A stretch of DNA of 64,000 bases. Origin: Amoebophrya sp. A120. Its lineage: Eukaryota; Sar; Dinophyceae; Syndiniales; Amoebophryaceae. The notes under the pieces were generated by a model. That model saw only the letters and a program-made list of their open reading frames with translations, was not told the origin of the DNA and ran no database searches. Shown here piece after piece: positions 21,959 through 33,100 of this stretch. Positions within the stretch are counted from its first letter, which is position 1. Each line of letters opens with the position of its first letter. The stretch spans positions 3,630,169 to 3,694,168 of the forward strand of contig CAJINV010000006.1 in assembly GCA_905178155.1 (NCBI GenBank). Reading direction: 5' to 3'. The translations under genes were made by a program, and so were the position numbers.

Positions 21959-23429
21959 CGCTACGGCTACTCTTGCTTGTGAGATCCTTATACAACTTAC
22001 TTAGCAGTTATAACTTGGAGGGGAACAAGTCGTTGTTTTTCTCGGGGATCATGGGACGATAAAGGGGTTTTTCATACATAGGTTGATGCCACCTGCCGAG
22101 ACGTTTACGATTTCACATGTGAGCAAGCTGGCGAGACGCAGGTCAAGAAACAAGAACCGAAACCGATGAAGATGTTGAACGCATTAATCACTAACAATGC
22201 GAGTAAAACAGCACCAACAACTACTTCACCATCACCGCCTCACGAAACCGACAACAGAGGTACTATTATTGAAAAGTAAAATGCCAAAAAGAAGTTTGAA
22301 TAGAGCACAACTGTACGGTTTGAATATACCACTCACGTGAACCGACACAAACATCTGAAGGTGATGAAGAAAGAATACCGAGAGGAGCATGACGACCACG
22401 AGAGGTTCTAGCACGATCAAATGCATGAACCAACACGTTAACTCAACCGAATTATAAATCTATTTTCACACACGAAACGGAAGACGTCGAACGGACCGAA
22501 TTGTGAACCTTCACACACATCACGATAGCGTGGTCCCCTGAAGACGTCGAAAGGACCGAACTGTGAACCTTCATGCACTTGATGAGGACCGAAGTAACTC
22601 TACCATTTTGTACTTGTTGTAGTGGCTCGCTGTAATTATACAAAAACTCGTTTTGTAATGGAGGACGCACGACGCTCATGCGGCGCGTCTTCACGGAAGA
22701 CCAAGGAAATCTGAACAGATAAGTACTTACTTCTTACACAAAGTGCGGCGACGGACTCTGTAGTTGTTTCTGCAGCGGCTATGTCTGACTGTCACACGAT
22801 TCGCATCAACACGACATCGATCTTGAACATACTCTTCTCTCCTGAGCAACGAGCTTCAGCTTTCCGTCACACGAAATCCGCTATAATGCATGCGGTCGAT
22901 GCGCAGCCACCAGTAGCAGGCGCGCCCTGTTGTAGAAATCATCGGGCGAGGACTCACAGAAGTCGCGTAGCGTACCTACGAACATTGGCTCATCGCAAGC
23001 GTCCACCGATAAAAACACTCACTACAGGACTTTAGCTACAAACCGCCGTAGAGTTGACACCACCAGCAGGGGCGTCCTGGTGAGAGGATTGCGCATTCGC
23101 CTCTCTAGTTAGGGTTAGTCTACTGATGAATTTACTCTGTTCGACATTATCGCCTTAGAATTCCCTTTTTCGACCCCTCAGTATCATGATCGCCTGGACT
23201 GGGAGACTTTCAACATTGCTGATGAAGGAAGATCTATCTATCTATCGCGCGAGGAGACTTTTAGAACTTTAGGTGGTGCGCCCCGCCCTTCGCAGCTCGC
23301 ACTTCTGATGGTGAGACGCGCGGGTTACGCAGCCTATGTTGCTGTTTCGCAGGCCAGAAATTACAATATAATGTAAAAAGACAGAAGGAGAGGGTAAAAA
23401 AATAAAAGGAAAGAAAAGGATCTAAAACG
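21959..23429. other. Intergenic region between genes 3 and 4
   Basis: Holds the upstream copy of a duplicated region (21999-22870, listed separately) and, from about 22.9 to 23.4 kb, the 3' flank of gene 4, where I see no gene. Confidence 0.55.
21999..22870. repeat. Duplicated upstream region, copy 1 (5' of gene 3)
   Basis: Starts about 40 bp upstream of the gene 3 ATG with AGCAGTTATAACTTGGAGGG and runs through shared blocks (CATACATAGGTT; GAACCGACACAA; CGAATTATAAATCTAT; GGACCGAATTGTGAACCTTC) to the CATCAACACGACATCGATCT segment near 22805. The same blocks occur in the same order upstream of gene 4. The copy is diverged by many substitutions and indels. A shared promoter or 5' UTR is the natural reading. 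Confidence 0.75.
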
Positions 23430-24032
23430 CTAATTGTTCATTTTCTTGTCTTTGCTTGCTTTCCTCGATGTAGAAGAAGTAGAGGCTGTTTGTCTTGCTG
23501 TGCCGTACCCGTAGCTGGCCTCGGTTACTATTTGTCGCGCGACTTGCATCAATAGCTTATGGTCAGGCTTAACCGGAATTTTCGTGTCCGGGGGTTTTAC
23601 ATCCTTATACGTGGTTGTACAAGCTAGGCCCAACACACTGCTCCAGCTCTCCAAGCAAGTCGTCGTTGTATCTCCCTCCTTCCTTTCGCGCAACTCACAG
23701 CGCGCCGGCTCTCCTCCCTTTTGTCCCGGAATGCACTTACACGGCCCCGCTGAAAGGATTCCCGGAGCCCAACACTTGTGGGGAGCGAAGGCGTCCGCCG
23801 GGGGCTGCTTCTGTGTAAACGCGCTCGCCGTCTTGTCGGCTTCGTTGTCACCCATCGGAGTGGAGCCGTCAGCGGATTGAGACCCGCGCCAGCTGCCGGC
23901 CTTGGCGTCCCCGTTCGCCAGGGTGTCCACCTCCGTGGTGCCCGCCACGCTGGACGGGTTAATCGCCTTCACCAAGGCGATCGGCCCCCCCCCCGCCACA
24001 AACAAGCTGGCCTTCTTCATCATCTGCGTCAT
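23430..24032 (-). CDS. Gene 4: intron-free 200-residue Cys-containing protein
   Basis: A complete ORF from ATG at 24032 to a stop at 23430, with no intron. The N-terminal 25 residues (Met-rich, then Leu/Phe/Val/Ala) could be a weak signal peptide. The middle holds six closely spaced Cys, including CW...GPCKCIPG, and a later CLESW and ACTTTY. The C-terminus is Ser/Thr/Lys-rich. The CW...G-x-C-x-C-x-P cluster and a following EASYGYGTAR stretch resemble gene 3 exon 2 (CW...GKCPCDP and AKTSYFGF), and the two genes share an upstream repeat, so a partial duplication is likely. No known family is recognised. Confidence 0.65.
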   Translation of the reverse strand: MTQMMKKASLFVAGGGPIALVKAINPSSVAGTTEVDTLANGDAKAGSWRGSQSADGSTPMGDNEADKTASAFTQKQPPADAFAPHKCWAPGILSAGPCKCIPGQKGGEPARCELRERKEGDTTTTCLESWSSVLGLACTTTYKDVKPPDTKIPVKPDHKLLMQVARQIVTEASYGYGTARQTASTSSTSRKASKDKKMNN

Positions 24033-24087
24033 TTTGGAACGCGAAGGACAATAGGAGCTTGGTACTTACACAAGAAAGCGGCTACTT

Positions 24088-24872
24088 CTTAGCAGTTATA
24101 ACTTGGAGGGGAAGTTGTTGCTTTTCTCGGGGGGAAGTTGTTGCTTTTCTCGGGGATTTGGCACGAAAAGGTTTTTCATACATAGGTTTGCCTCCCGAGG
24201 CATTTAAGATCTCACATGTGTTCATCAAAAAACAAGAACCAAAACCGATGAATGCATCAAAAATGCAGCGAGTAAAACACCAAAAACAACTTCACCGCCG
24301 CACGAAACCGACAGCAGAGGTCGTACTATATTGAAAAGTAAATAAATCCCAAAGTGAAGTTTGCATATAGCACTGCACAGTTTGAGTATACCACTCTCAC
24401 TCACATGAACCGACACAAGAACCATCTGAAGGTGAAAGAATACCGAGAGGAGCACCACCACGTCGAGAGGTTCTTTCAGCATCAAATGCATGAACCAACA
24501 CGTTATTCTTATTATTAACTCGACCGAATTATAAATCTATCTTTACACACGATACGGAGTAGCGTGGTCCCCTGAGGACGTCGAAAGGACCGAATTGTGA
24601 ACCTTCATGCAATTTAATAAGTTTTTGATGAGGACCGACGAGAATAACTCTACCATGCTGTACTTGTAGCGGCTGTAATTCTACAAAAACTCGTCGTGTA
24701 ATGGAGGACGCAAGAAGCTCACGCGGCGCGTCTCCACAGGAAGCCACGGAATTATGAACAGATAAGTACTTACACAAAGTCAAAGTGCGGCGACTGACTT
24801 GGCAGTTGTTTCTGCAGCTGCTACGTCTGACTGTCGCACGACTCGCATCAACACGACGTCGATCTTGGATGT
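24088..24872. repeat. Duplicated upstream region, copy 2 (5' of gene 4)
   Basis: Begins about 56 bp upstream of the gene 4 ATG and matches 21999-22870 block by block. It contains an additional internal tandem duplication of 22 bp (GAAGTTGTTGCTTTTCTCGG plus GG) at 24111-24132 and 24134-24155. Confidence 0.75.
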
Positions 24873-25013
24873 GAATAGCTGCAAATAAAAATCAAGCAAG
24901 TGCAAGACAATAAGCAATTCGCTTTTCTTGATCATTCCAAGTTGATGCTACGTCACTCCTTCTTCTTGTTCACCTTCATGCCAGTGTTGGCAAAAGAACT
25001 AATTATGCTAGCT

Positions 25014-25127
25014 GCATGTCAGATTGTCAGGAACGCCCTGATCTCAGTAAAAAAATGATTCGAACGTATTGCTAGCATGTCAGATTGTCAGGAGCGCCCT
25101 GATCTCAGTAAAAAATGATTTGAACGT
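25014..25127. repeat. Two-copy tandem repeat, 61-bp period
   Basis: Copies at 25014-25067 and 25075-25127 share GCATGTCAGATTGTCAGG and CCCTGATCTCAGTAAAAAA followed by ATGATT and GAACGT, with only a few differences. Confidence 0.85.
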
Positions 25128-26046
25128 CTATAGGTCGTAACTGCTTTTGATGTCCTCGTTGCATTAACAAACACGATGATGTTGATTTTTTTGGTTTTGT
25201 CCATATTCTGGTGTTGTCCATATTTTGGTCTTGTCCAGATTTTGTTGTTCTTGTTCAGGTCGTTAACATGAAATAATGACGCGGTATATGTTGCGTAGTT
25301 CATCCTTGAGGTCCTACAGGAGCGCTTTGTTCTTCTCAAGAAGGAACCACGTCCAGGTGGTCCAAAACGAAAAACAAAACTTCCGAAAAACAATAGACAA
25401 GCTGCTGACAATCTCCTAAAAATGCTTGTTTGACACCTGGGTGGTCATGTTGACAAAAAAGACCGTACATCTTCAATAGCGCCTCGTTGCGCTTGATTCG
25501 TATACGTATCTCATTTTCTCCTTGTCCTTCCGCTTTCAAAGTATAATGCTTTGATAATCAAACACATTCGTGCTCCTGCGCTCTACGTCTACAATTGGTG
25601 TTTTTAGTTTTACGTTCACTATGATAAATAAAAACGAGTTGATATTTGTGATTTTCTTCAAAAGACAACTTTAAAAAAGAGTTTTTTCGGCCGTGCCGGA
25701 ATAAAGCCACATATTGATATTCCTAAAAACGACCGACCCCAGCGCTCGCCAGCACGATGCTCGGTTTATTCCGAAGCATCCGTCAGGTTGTACGGTCGAC
25801 AAGCACCTGCAGCTCCCGCAAGTGGGGCCGGCCGTCTAGCTGCATGGCAAAGTGCAGCACTCGTATGAGTATCGGTTCTCCATGAAGCAGGTTCGGTCGC
25901 GTTGCAAGAGCATTCAAATTGGTAAGTCCTATTGGCCACACAATTACGGACGGCACGCCGTGGTCGCCGTCGCCACAACTACAAGCGTAGGGGCTTATCA
26001 TAGTACAACCCTCGACGCACCAGTAGCCGTTCTTACTTAAGGTTAA

Positions 26047-26826
26047 CTACAACATTTCTGCCCCTACTCCCTGCACCATCCCGGCTAATTCTTCCATCAG
26101 CTGGTACTCTCTTTGCGACAGACGTCCCCCATCTATCAGAAGGAAAAATCCCCCCACCCCATATCGAAGTGGAAATCTGTGACGCGGGACTTGTGTACAC
26201 AAATCGGCTCTGTATTGCAGGAAGGCAACGCGGCTAGATCCCCAGGCTATGCAGGGGCGTATCGGGCTAGTTGCTCAGCATGGCAAACGGCCCCGCTTTA
26301 GGCCCAACAGCATGACCAATCACCTCCATAATGGGGGCGAAGCTTTTGCCCTTGTCTTCTAGCAAGACAGACGTGATTTGTGACCTCAAATCAGCAACAC
26401 AAATTTTCGGAAACATGCCTTTTCGATATGGAGAGGGGGGATTTTTCCTCTCAATATTTACATTTCTGCCCCCACTCCCTGCACCATCCCGGCTAATTCT
26501 TCCATCAGCTGGTGCTCTCTTTGCGACAGACGTCCCCCATCTGCCCCAAATTCTGTCCACCGCCTGGTGCGATCATAAAACCTTAACCACTCCCAGATCA
26601 GGCTGCGAAAGTGAGAGCGGTCCGGAGCAACCGGCGGAAGACGGCGTCCGTGGGGCGCACCGGGATCCACCTCCCCGTTAGCAATGTCCATTTCCGATGG
26701 CGGTAATATGCACGACAAAAACATGGAAGATCTTCTGCCGGGAAGAGGAGGTCCTCTGAGTTTGTCTTTCGATAGTTGACGCGAGGTTACAACATGATAC
26801 AACATGGACGACCAGCATGCGGGCAC
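26047..26826 (-). CDS. Gene 5: possible small gene with an introner-like insertion
   Basis: A minus-strand frame is open from about 26826 into the 83-bp repeat at 26460-26542, and the same frame is found again in the repeat copy at 26052-26134, ending in a stop at 26047. Removing one copy plus the intervening element (408 nt, a multiple of 3) gives one continuous frame ending GVGAEML. The protein would be Arg-rich with a helical C-terminus. No family is recognised, the 5' end is uncertain (the first ATG in frame is about 8 codons in, and an upstream exon is possible), and a pseudogene cannot be excluded. Confidence 0.35.
26052..26542. repeat. 83-bp direct repeat flanking an introner-like element
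   Basis: Copies at 26052-26134 and 26460-26542 are nearly identical (both contain CCATCCCGGCTAATTCTTCC and TTTGCGACAGACGTCCCCCA). They flank the family H element. The repeat is far longer than the 5-bp repeats at other elements. Confidence 0.85.
26134..26456. mobile_element. Introner-like element, family H (single copy here)
   Basis: Length 323 bp, from TATCAGAAGGAAAAATCCCC to the inverse ending GATTTTTCCTCTCAATA. The inner part shows the same kind of motif as the other families (CTGTATTGC, AGCATGACC, GCAACACAAAT). It sits between the two 83-bp repeats instead of 5-bp repeats. Confidence 0.6.
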
Positions 26827-27139
26827 ATCATAGAAGACATGATGGGCGGCTCCTGCGTTAACAATGTCACATGCAGCAAAAAAGCTGCGGGGGCGTCAAG
26901 ACAGCTCGTCTTTCTCATGCAATTATACACAGCGCGCAGAAGTGTTGTAGCCTTAGAGAGGACAAGCCTGCAATGCACGGCTCATGTCGTTCTCGTTGTA
27001 TTCGTAAGTACAAGAGGCCGAAACTTTGTCAGGACGCTTTATACAAAAAGAAGTAGACACAGCAATAGTACATCAACAGTACAACCGAAAATTATGATTT
27101 ATTTTCATCTCGTGCTGCTCTCTTCAATATCTTTGTCTT
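26827..27139. other. Intergenic region between genes 5 and 6
   Basis: The 3' flank of gene 6 and any 5' part of gene 5. No convincing gene or repeat is seen. Confidence 0.4.
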
Positions 27140-30100
27140 TCAGAGAACCCCCCAGGACGAGCTGCGGCCACATTTCTTCAAACGCATAAGCAGTATCAAG
27201 TGTAAAAGTGTCTGGGTCTGGAAGAATGCAACTTGTGATGCTGCATTTGGATTCCAAAAAAATCTGTATTGCATGAGTACCGAAGGAAATGCAGTTTTTG
27301 CTAGGCTGAGAAGGCATTTGTCATGCGGAATACGCATCAAGAAGCCCTCAAAAAATCTGTATTGCTAGGGTATGCATCACAGACATCATGGCTCATGCAA
27401 AACGTGCATGACAAGTGTCAGCATCTTCCAGACCCAGACACTTTTACAGTTGATAAGCAGAACGCTCCTGCCAATTTCGCCATTCCGCGCCTGGTATCGC
27501 TGAAGATCTTGCAGAGTTGGGTACAACAGCCATTGCAACGCAGCGTATGCTGGTTTCGATGATGAGCGCGGATCGGCATCGGTGGTTGAAGTACTTGGTC
27601 CTGAAGACGAAGAAGAAGGTCGTGATGGAGCGACGAGATGTTCTTGACCACCACGCGGCGCAGAATGACGAGCAGCTCCTTCGCCATCGCCGCTGGGCAG
27701 TGGTGCAACTTGATGCTGAGCTGCACTATCAAAACTCTCCATCACCTTCCGCAAAACGTCCCGCATGCGTTGCTGCCTCACCCCAATTTTCGAAATCAGC
27801 CGGGGCCCGAGGACGTCGATAAACAGGCCGTGCGCGCAACAGTCTTTCAACATACAGACCCCACACCGGGTTACACAACCTGCGGGGTCACACAAGGTGC
27901 CAAGGCCACCGTGCAGTACAGCGCAGGGAACCAAATAGCAGCTGCAATTTCGCCGGGACAGAAAAGTCTGAAACAGGCAGGTGTTTGCCAGGTCGGTGGT
28001 ACAGGCGTGGAGATCATTTTTGGAACAGCAGCCACCGTTAATATTTCGCAGACAATTCTTCTTCGGTAGTTGACCATTCGTATTTTCGACCGGGGTTCCA
28101 CTTTTCGGCTTTTCTTTTTCCAAAGATTCTTGCTCCGATTTATTTTTCCCAGCACTTCTAGCTGCGCAATACTTTCCACAGCTCGCCGCCTCTACACACC
28201 CCGGAACTGAGTCGCCGATAAAGCGCGAGAAAACCGCTCGCGCGGCCAGCTGGTACAGGATGATTGCCTATGAATGTGCACAACTCCCCCTCCGCCTCAT
28301 TTGTCATGCAAAATGCCCAATCCAGGCCGTGCCTCTTAGCACTGTTCGCACGACAAGTTCTGGCAGCCCGAATAGCACTACAATCCTGTGCAAGAAATCT
28401 CGCATGCAAAACCTGCATTCTGGCAGGCACTTGTATTGCCGTTCATGCTACACAAGTAAGGGGGAGGGGGACGAGTTGTGCACTGTCATATTGCCTTCAG
28501 CTCGTCCAGAAACGCGGTAAGGACAGGGGCCAGAACGATAATTTCCTCCTTTGTGAGATGAAGCTGCCGATCTTCACGATCTTGCCCTCCACCTTCGTGC
28601 CGAGTTTGCTCTCCAGCTCCATCAGGAGCAGGAGCTGCTGTTGCTGCAGCTCCCACCCCGCCTTGCACTTGTTCCCGCAGTCCGTCGCCCCGAGCAGAGT
28701 CTCCTTGTTGCGGTCTTTCGTCTCGTCCAGGTCGAGGTCGTCGCCTTTCACCAACATCATCCCCAACCCGATACCGCCAGCGATTTAATCCCTGCAACAC
28801 CTGGGCACTGTAGTTTGCGTTCTCGTCTGGGCGAAAGCACAAATGCGTCGGGCTGCATAACCTCCCCTCGCCCTCCGAATGACCATACAGCAGCTCACTC
28901 TGCGTGCCCCCGCAACACGGGGGGCTGAACACCGTCAAGAAACAGCAGTTATGCACCGGGTTTAAGCAACAGTGGCGGGCTACCGACTCGGCAGTTTCGT
29001 AGGTCTCCGGGACGCAGGCCGTTGGGGTTCCATCCAGGCCGGATGTGCGGCTGCGCGCCGGCGGCGTGCAGCCACATATTGTCGGTTCCATTTTGTAGTT
29101 CCAGACCCCCGCCAACCCTCCCCCATTCCGTTTTGACAAACAGAGCATTTCGCAGCAGGTAGTATGCTCCTCAAAAGCCTTGAAGGAGTTTGGTTCTCTC
29201 CGCTGCACTTCTTCGAACTGCTCTCGTCGCGCAGTCTCTTCTTTGGTTTGGAATTTTCGCTTGTGTAGAGAAAACCTTTGGGGGCCGTTAATCGGCCCTA
29301 CTTTTCGAATCGCTTGGACTGAGAAAAGACCACCGACGTATGCAATGCAAAAGTATCGTAGTAGTAGTAATTGCAATAGATACAAGTTAGCTGAGCATGA
29401 CAAATGGAATTTGTCATGGTCTTTTGCCTTGGGATGATAATGCAAGACTTGCATTTATACGAATACGATACTTTTGCACAGGATAAAACAGTGTTCTCCA
29501 CGATCCTTCCGCCGAACGGGTTGTCATCGAAAGTTTTTTGTCTCTGTGTGTCAAACCGAAGCATGCGACGCGCGTGTTTCTTTGCCGTTGCCATCATGCT
29601 GTCAGAAGTACCACTCGAGGAGAGAAGGTGGGACGTCGAGAACTCCTGGCGATGTTCCTGATCTCCTGCTTCGCTCATGGAAATCATCTCGACGTCGTCC
29701 GAAGGTCGCAGCTGCGAAGCTTCTGTTCTTGCAGTGGTATGACGTGCACCAGCAACTACCCGCTGTGTACTAGAGCCACCTGCTCTACTGGTCGTCTCCA
29801 TTCTGTGCTGCTGCGGAGCTGGTTCTCTCACTTGGGCAGTTGCAGCAGCTCGCGCGGTAGTAGAAGTACTGCGACGACGAAACGACGCACCAATTGGAAA
29901 AGTGTCGTCTTGCATTCCATCTTGCGAAGATCTCCGATCTACCGGAGCTCGTCGTTGCCTAGTAGAAGGACCTGCTGCCGCGGCCGGGGGTGCGGCTTTT
30001 GGTGTAGAAAGAGAAAGTGCAGACAAATCCGAGGATAAGGCATCAGCTTCTGCTCCCCCTCCTCCGTGGGCCGCTTCATGAATCAGCAGCACTTCATCAT

Positions 30101-33100
30101 CTTGGTGCGGAGAAGTAGTAGCTTGCCTGCGTCCTCTTCGCGCGGCTCCCCCCGAGCTCCTGCGGCGAGATGACCCGCGCGAAGATGTTCTTCTGGGCTG
30201 CAGTTGTTCATCTTCTGGTCCCCCCAGCCGCATCAAGCGGTCGGCTTCTCCGGTGGGGTTTTCTATGTCGTCTTCAAGCAGGAACGGGCCTCGCGTTCCG
30301 AATTTCTTCTCCTTAGCTCGGCGAGACCGCGAGGAAGACGAGGATCTTATGAAAGTGCACAACTCCCCCTCCCCCTCATTTGTGATGCAAAGTGCCTAAC
30401 TTACGCCTTGCCTCTGGGCACTGTTAGCATGACAAGTTCTGGCAGCCCAAATAGCACTACACTCCTGTCAAAATTTGTCTTGCAAAACCTGTATTCTTGC
30501 TGACGCTTGTATTGCTGTTCATGCAATACAAATGAGGGGGAGGGGGAGTTGTGCATTCTCATAGATCTGCTGCGGGGCCGCGAGGATGAGGAAGAGGAGG
30601 ATCTGCTCCTACTTCTGCTCGAAGAGGTAGAAGTTCTTGATGATTTAGAGCCTGGTGAGGTGGCCATTGTAGGACCTCCAGTGCTGGACACCATCGCAGG
30701 AGTACTAGAGGCTCCTTGTTCTGAAACGCCGCCGCCGTCGCCACGACCGAAGGGGCACCAAGAAGAGGCACTAAATAAGAGCTCCTTCAGCATCTTCTTC
30801 AGATCACTCACTCTCTCGCTTTCAATCACGGCCGTTGCCAGCTCCTTCTGTATATCAAATGCAAACATGTCTGGGTCTGGAAGAATGCAAGATTTGTAAT
30901 GCTGAACTCGCATACTCCCAAACTCTGTAATGCGTGTTGCGGAATAGCGGCGCAGGTGCTTCTGTGTCATGCAAAAACGCAGTTTCTCATGCGTGTTTAC
31001 ACATCACAGGACCGTTAAAAAATCTGTCATGCTCCTCGGCTGCACACTCTAGTAATTTTTTCATTCGTGTATTAGCATGACAAGTTTCCAGAACCAGACA
31101 TATTTGCATTTGATACTGTAATTTCGGACAGTCGAGGAAGCCGGAACCGTTGACAGATGATACAAAAGCGGCGGCATTTTGACTTTGACCACTCGGTGGC
31201 CGCTGCTGCCCAGCACGACTTGTTGCTTTAGCTTTTTCCTCGTCCCCTACGTCTAGGAGCTGCTGCTTCATCCACTCGACTTTCAAAAGCATCCGCAGAA
31301 ACAACCGCTGCTGTTCCGCGGAGGTGAGCTCCTTCACAGCACGCGCGGCAGGCAGGTCCTCGCGCGCCGGCGCAGCTCCTGGAAGATGATGCCGTAGTTC
31401 TTGCATCTCGTGCTGTTCTGGCACATCTTGTTTCTCAACATCTACCCCGGTTTTTACAACGGTTCTTCTCCCCCCGCCCGGCATAAAAGTAATCTCTTCC
31501 AAAAACCCCACCGTCCCCGCCAACACCTGTAACACCCCTTGGTAGGCATCGCCCCCCGCTATCGGGTCGGTCTTGTGCGGCCACGGGCAGTATCAAGTGC
31601 AAAAATGTCTGGGTCTGGAAGATTACTAGCAGGCTTCTCATGCATATTTCGCATAACCCATGATGCCCGTAATGCATGACCTAGCATCACAGATTTTCAA
31701 AGGGACTTCCGATGCGTATTCCGCATGAGAAACGCCCGCTCCGCGTAGCACAAACTGAACTCCTCTTGCTGGTCATGCAATACAGATTTTTTTTTCTTTC
31801 CAAAGACAGCATCACAAGGTGCAACCTTCCAGACCCAGACGTTTTTGCATTTGATAGGCAGAAATACTCGAAATCGCTTGCCGCACACATCCCGCACCCG
31901 GTGCATGGACTTCCACCAACTGCTGTGCGGATATGGATGTGTCAGGATCGAAATCGACAAAGTCGAAAAATTTGTGATGCATAAAATCGATACCAGTTGG
32001 AAGCCCAATTTCTAAGCGGTGCATGACAAATTTCGGCATCGCCTAAATCCAGTTTGTCATGCTGCTTAGGGAAAGAGGGCGCCTTTTGTCATGCTACTTT
32101 AGCATCTCTATCGCAGAGGACCCCAAACAGGCTGACAGTCGGCCTCGCTTGCCGTCCCTGCAAGCGAGGCACTTCATGCCTTGCAGTTTATGCATGGCAA
32201 ACTATTTCAACTTTGACGATTTCAATCCTGACACTTTCCATAGCTGGCACAGCCCAGATACGGCCGGTCGGGGTCCTCGTCCTTCATTTTGCGCAGATAA
32301 TTCCGGTACTCGTCGCTCTTTTTATCAAGTGCGAATATGTCCTCTGGGTCTGGAAGAGTGTAGTAAACTTGTCATGCAGGTTTTTCCATGACGATGACCC
32401 ATGAGGTCTGGAATTATGCGGGACCTAGCATGACAGAGTCTACTGTGAGGTCTCTGCCATCATGCCTATCCTGCATGAGAAACTCAGTCCAAACTTGGTC
32501 GAAAGTGGCGACGAGCTTTTGGCACCCATACAACACAGATTTCTGCATGATTCGGATTTAGCATAACAAGTTTCATCAATCTTCCAGACCCAAACATTTT
32601 TGCGAATCCATACTTTTTCGCCTTTTCCAAGTCAAATTGCGCGTCGTTGAGGAGGGGTAACTCTATCGCAAGAAAAAACTGCTTCACTGTGAACTTGTGA
32701 TGCAGAAAATGCATCACTGAAGTGCTTGTCTTGCTACATGATATCCAAGACAAGTTATTTTTAGCGGTGTTTTCCCTTAGGATCCTTGCATGGCAAGTCT
32801 TCTTTGTAATGTGTAGCGAACTTGTAATGCAAAACTTGCAAAGTCCTTAAAGTGAAACAGTTTTTTCTATACGATAAACTCATCTCGATCTTTATAGGCC
32901 GAATAGATTTCGTGGGCGGTCCGAAGCTCCTTTCTCTGCTTTCTGAGGTATCTAACCTCATTGTAGCTCAGCCTCCTGTGTTCATCTTCCCCGTCATCCG
33001 GCGGAGGCGGGGTGTTGCTAATTCTCTCACGTTCGTGAAACGTGAATCTGGGGTCTGTAGTCTCCTGAGTAAAAACGTCCCCACACCAGAGTCAGGATGG

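Larger units (their letters stand above)
24033..26046. other. Intergenic region between genes 4 and 5
   Basis: Contains copy 2 of the upstream repeat (24088-24872), a two-copy tandem repeat (25014-25127) and AT-rich sequence to 25.7 kb. The part from 25.75 to 26.04 kb is less AT-rich but shows no convincing gene. Confidence 0.5.
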
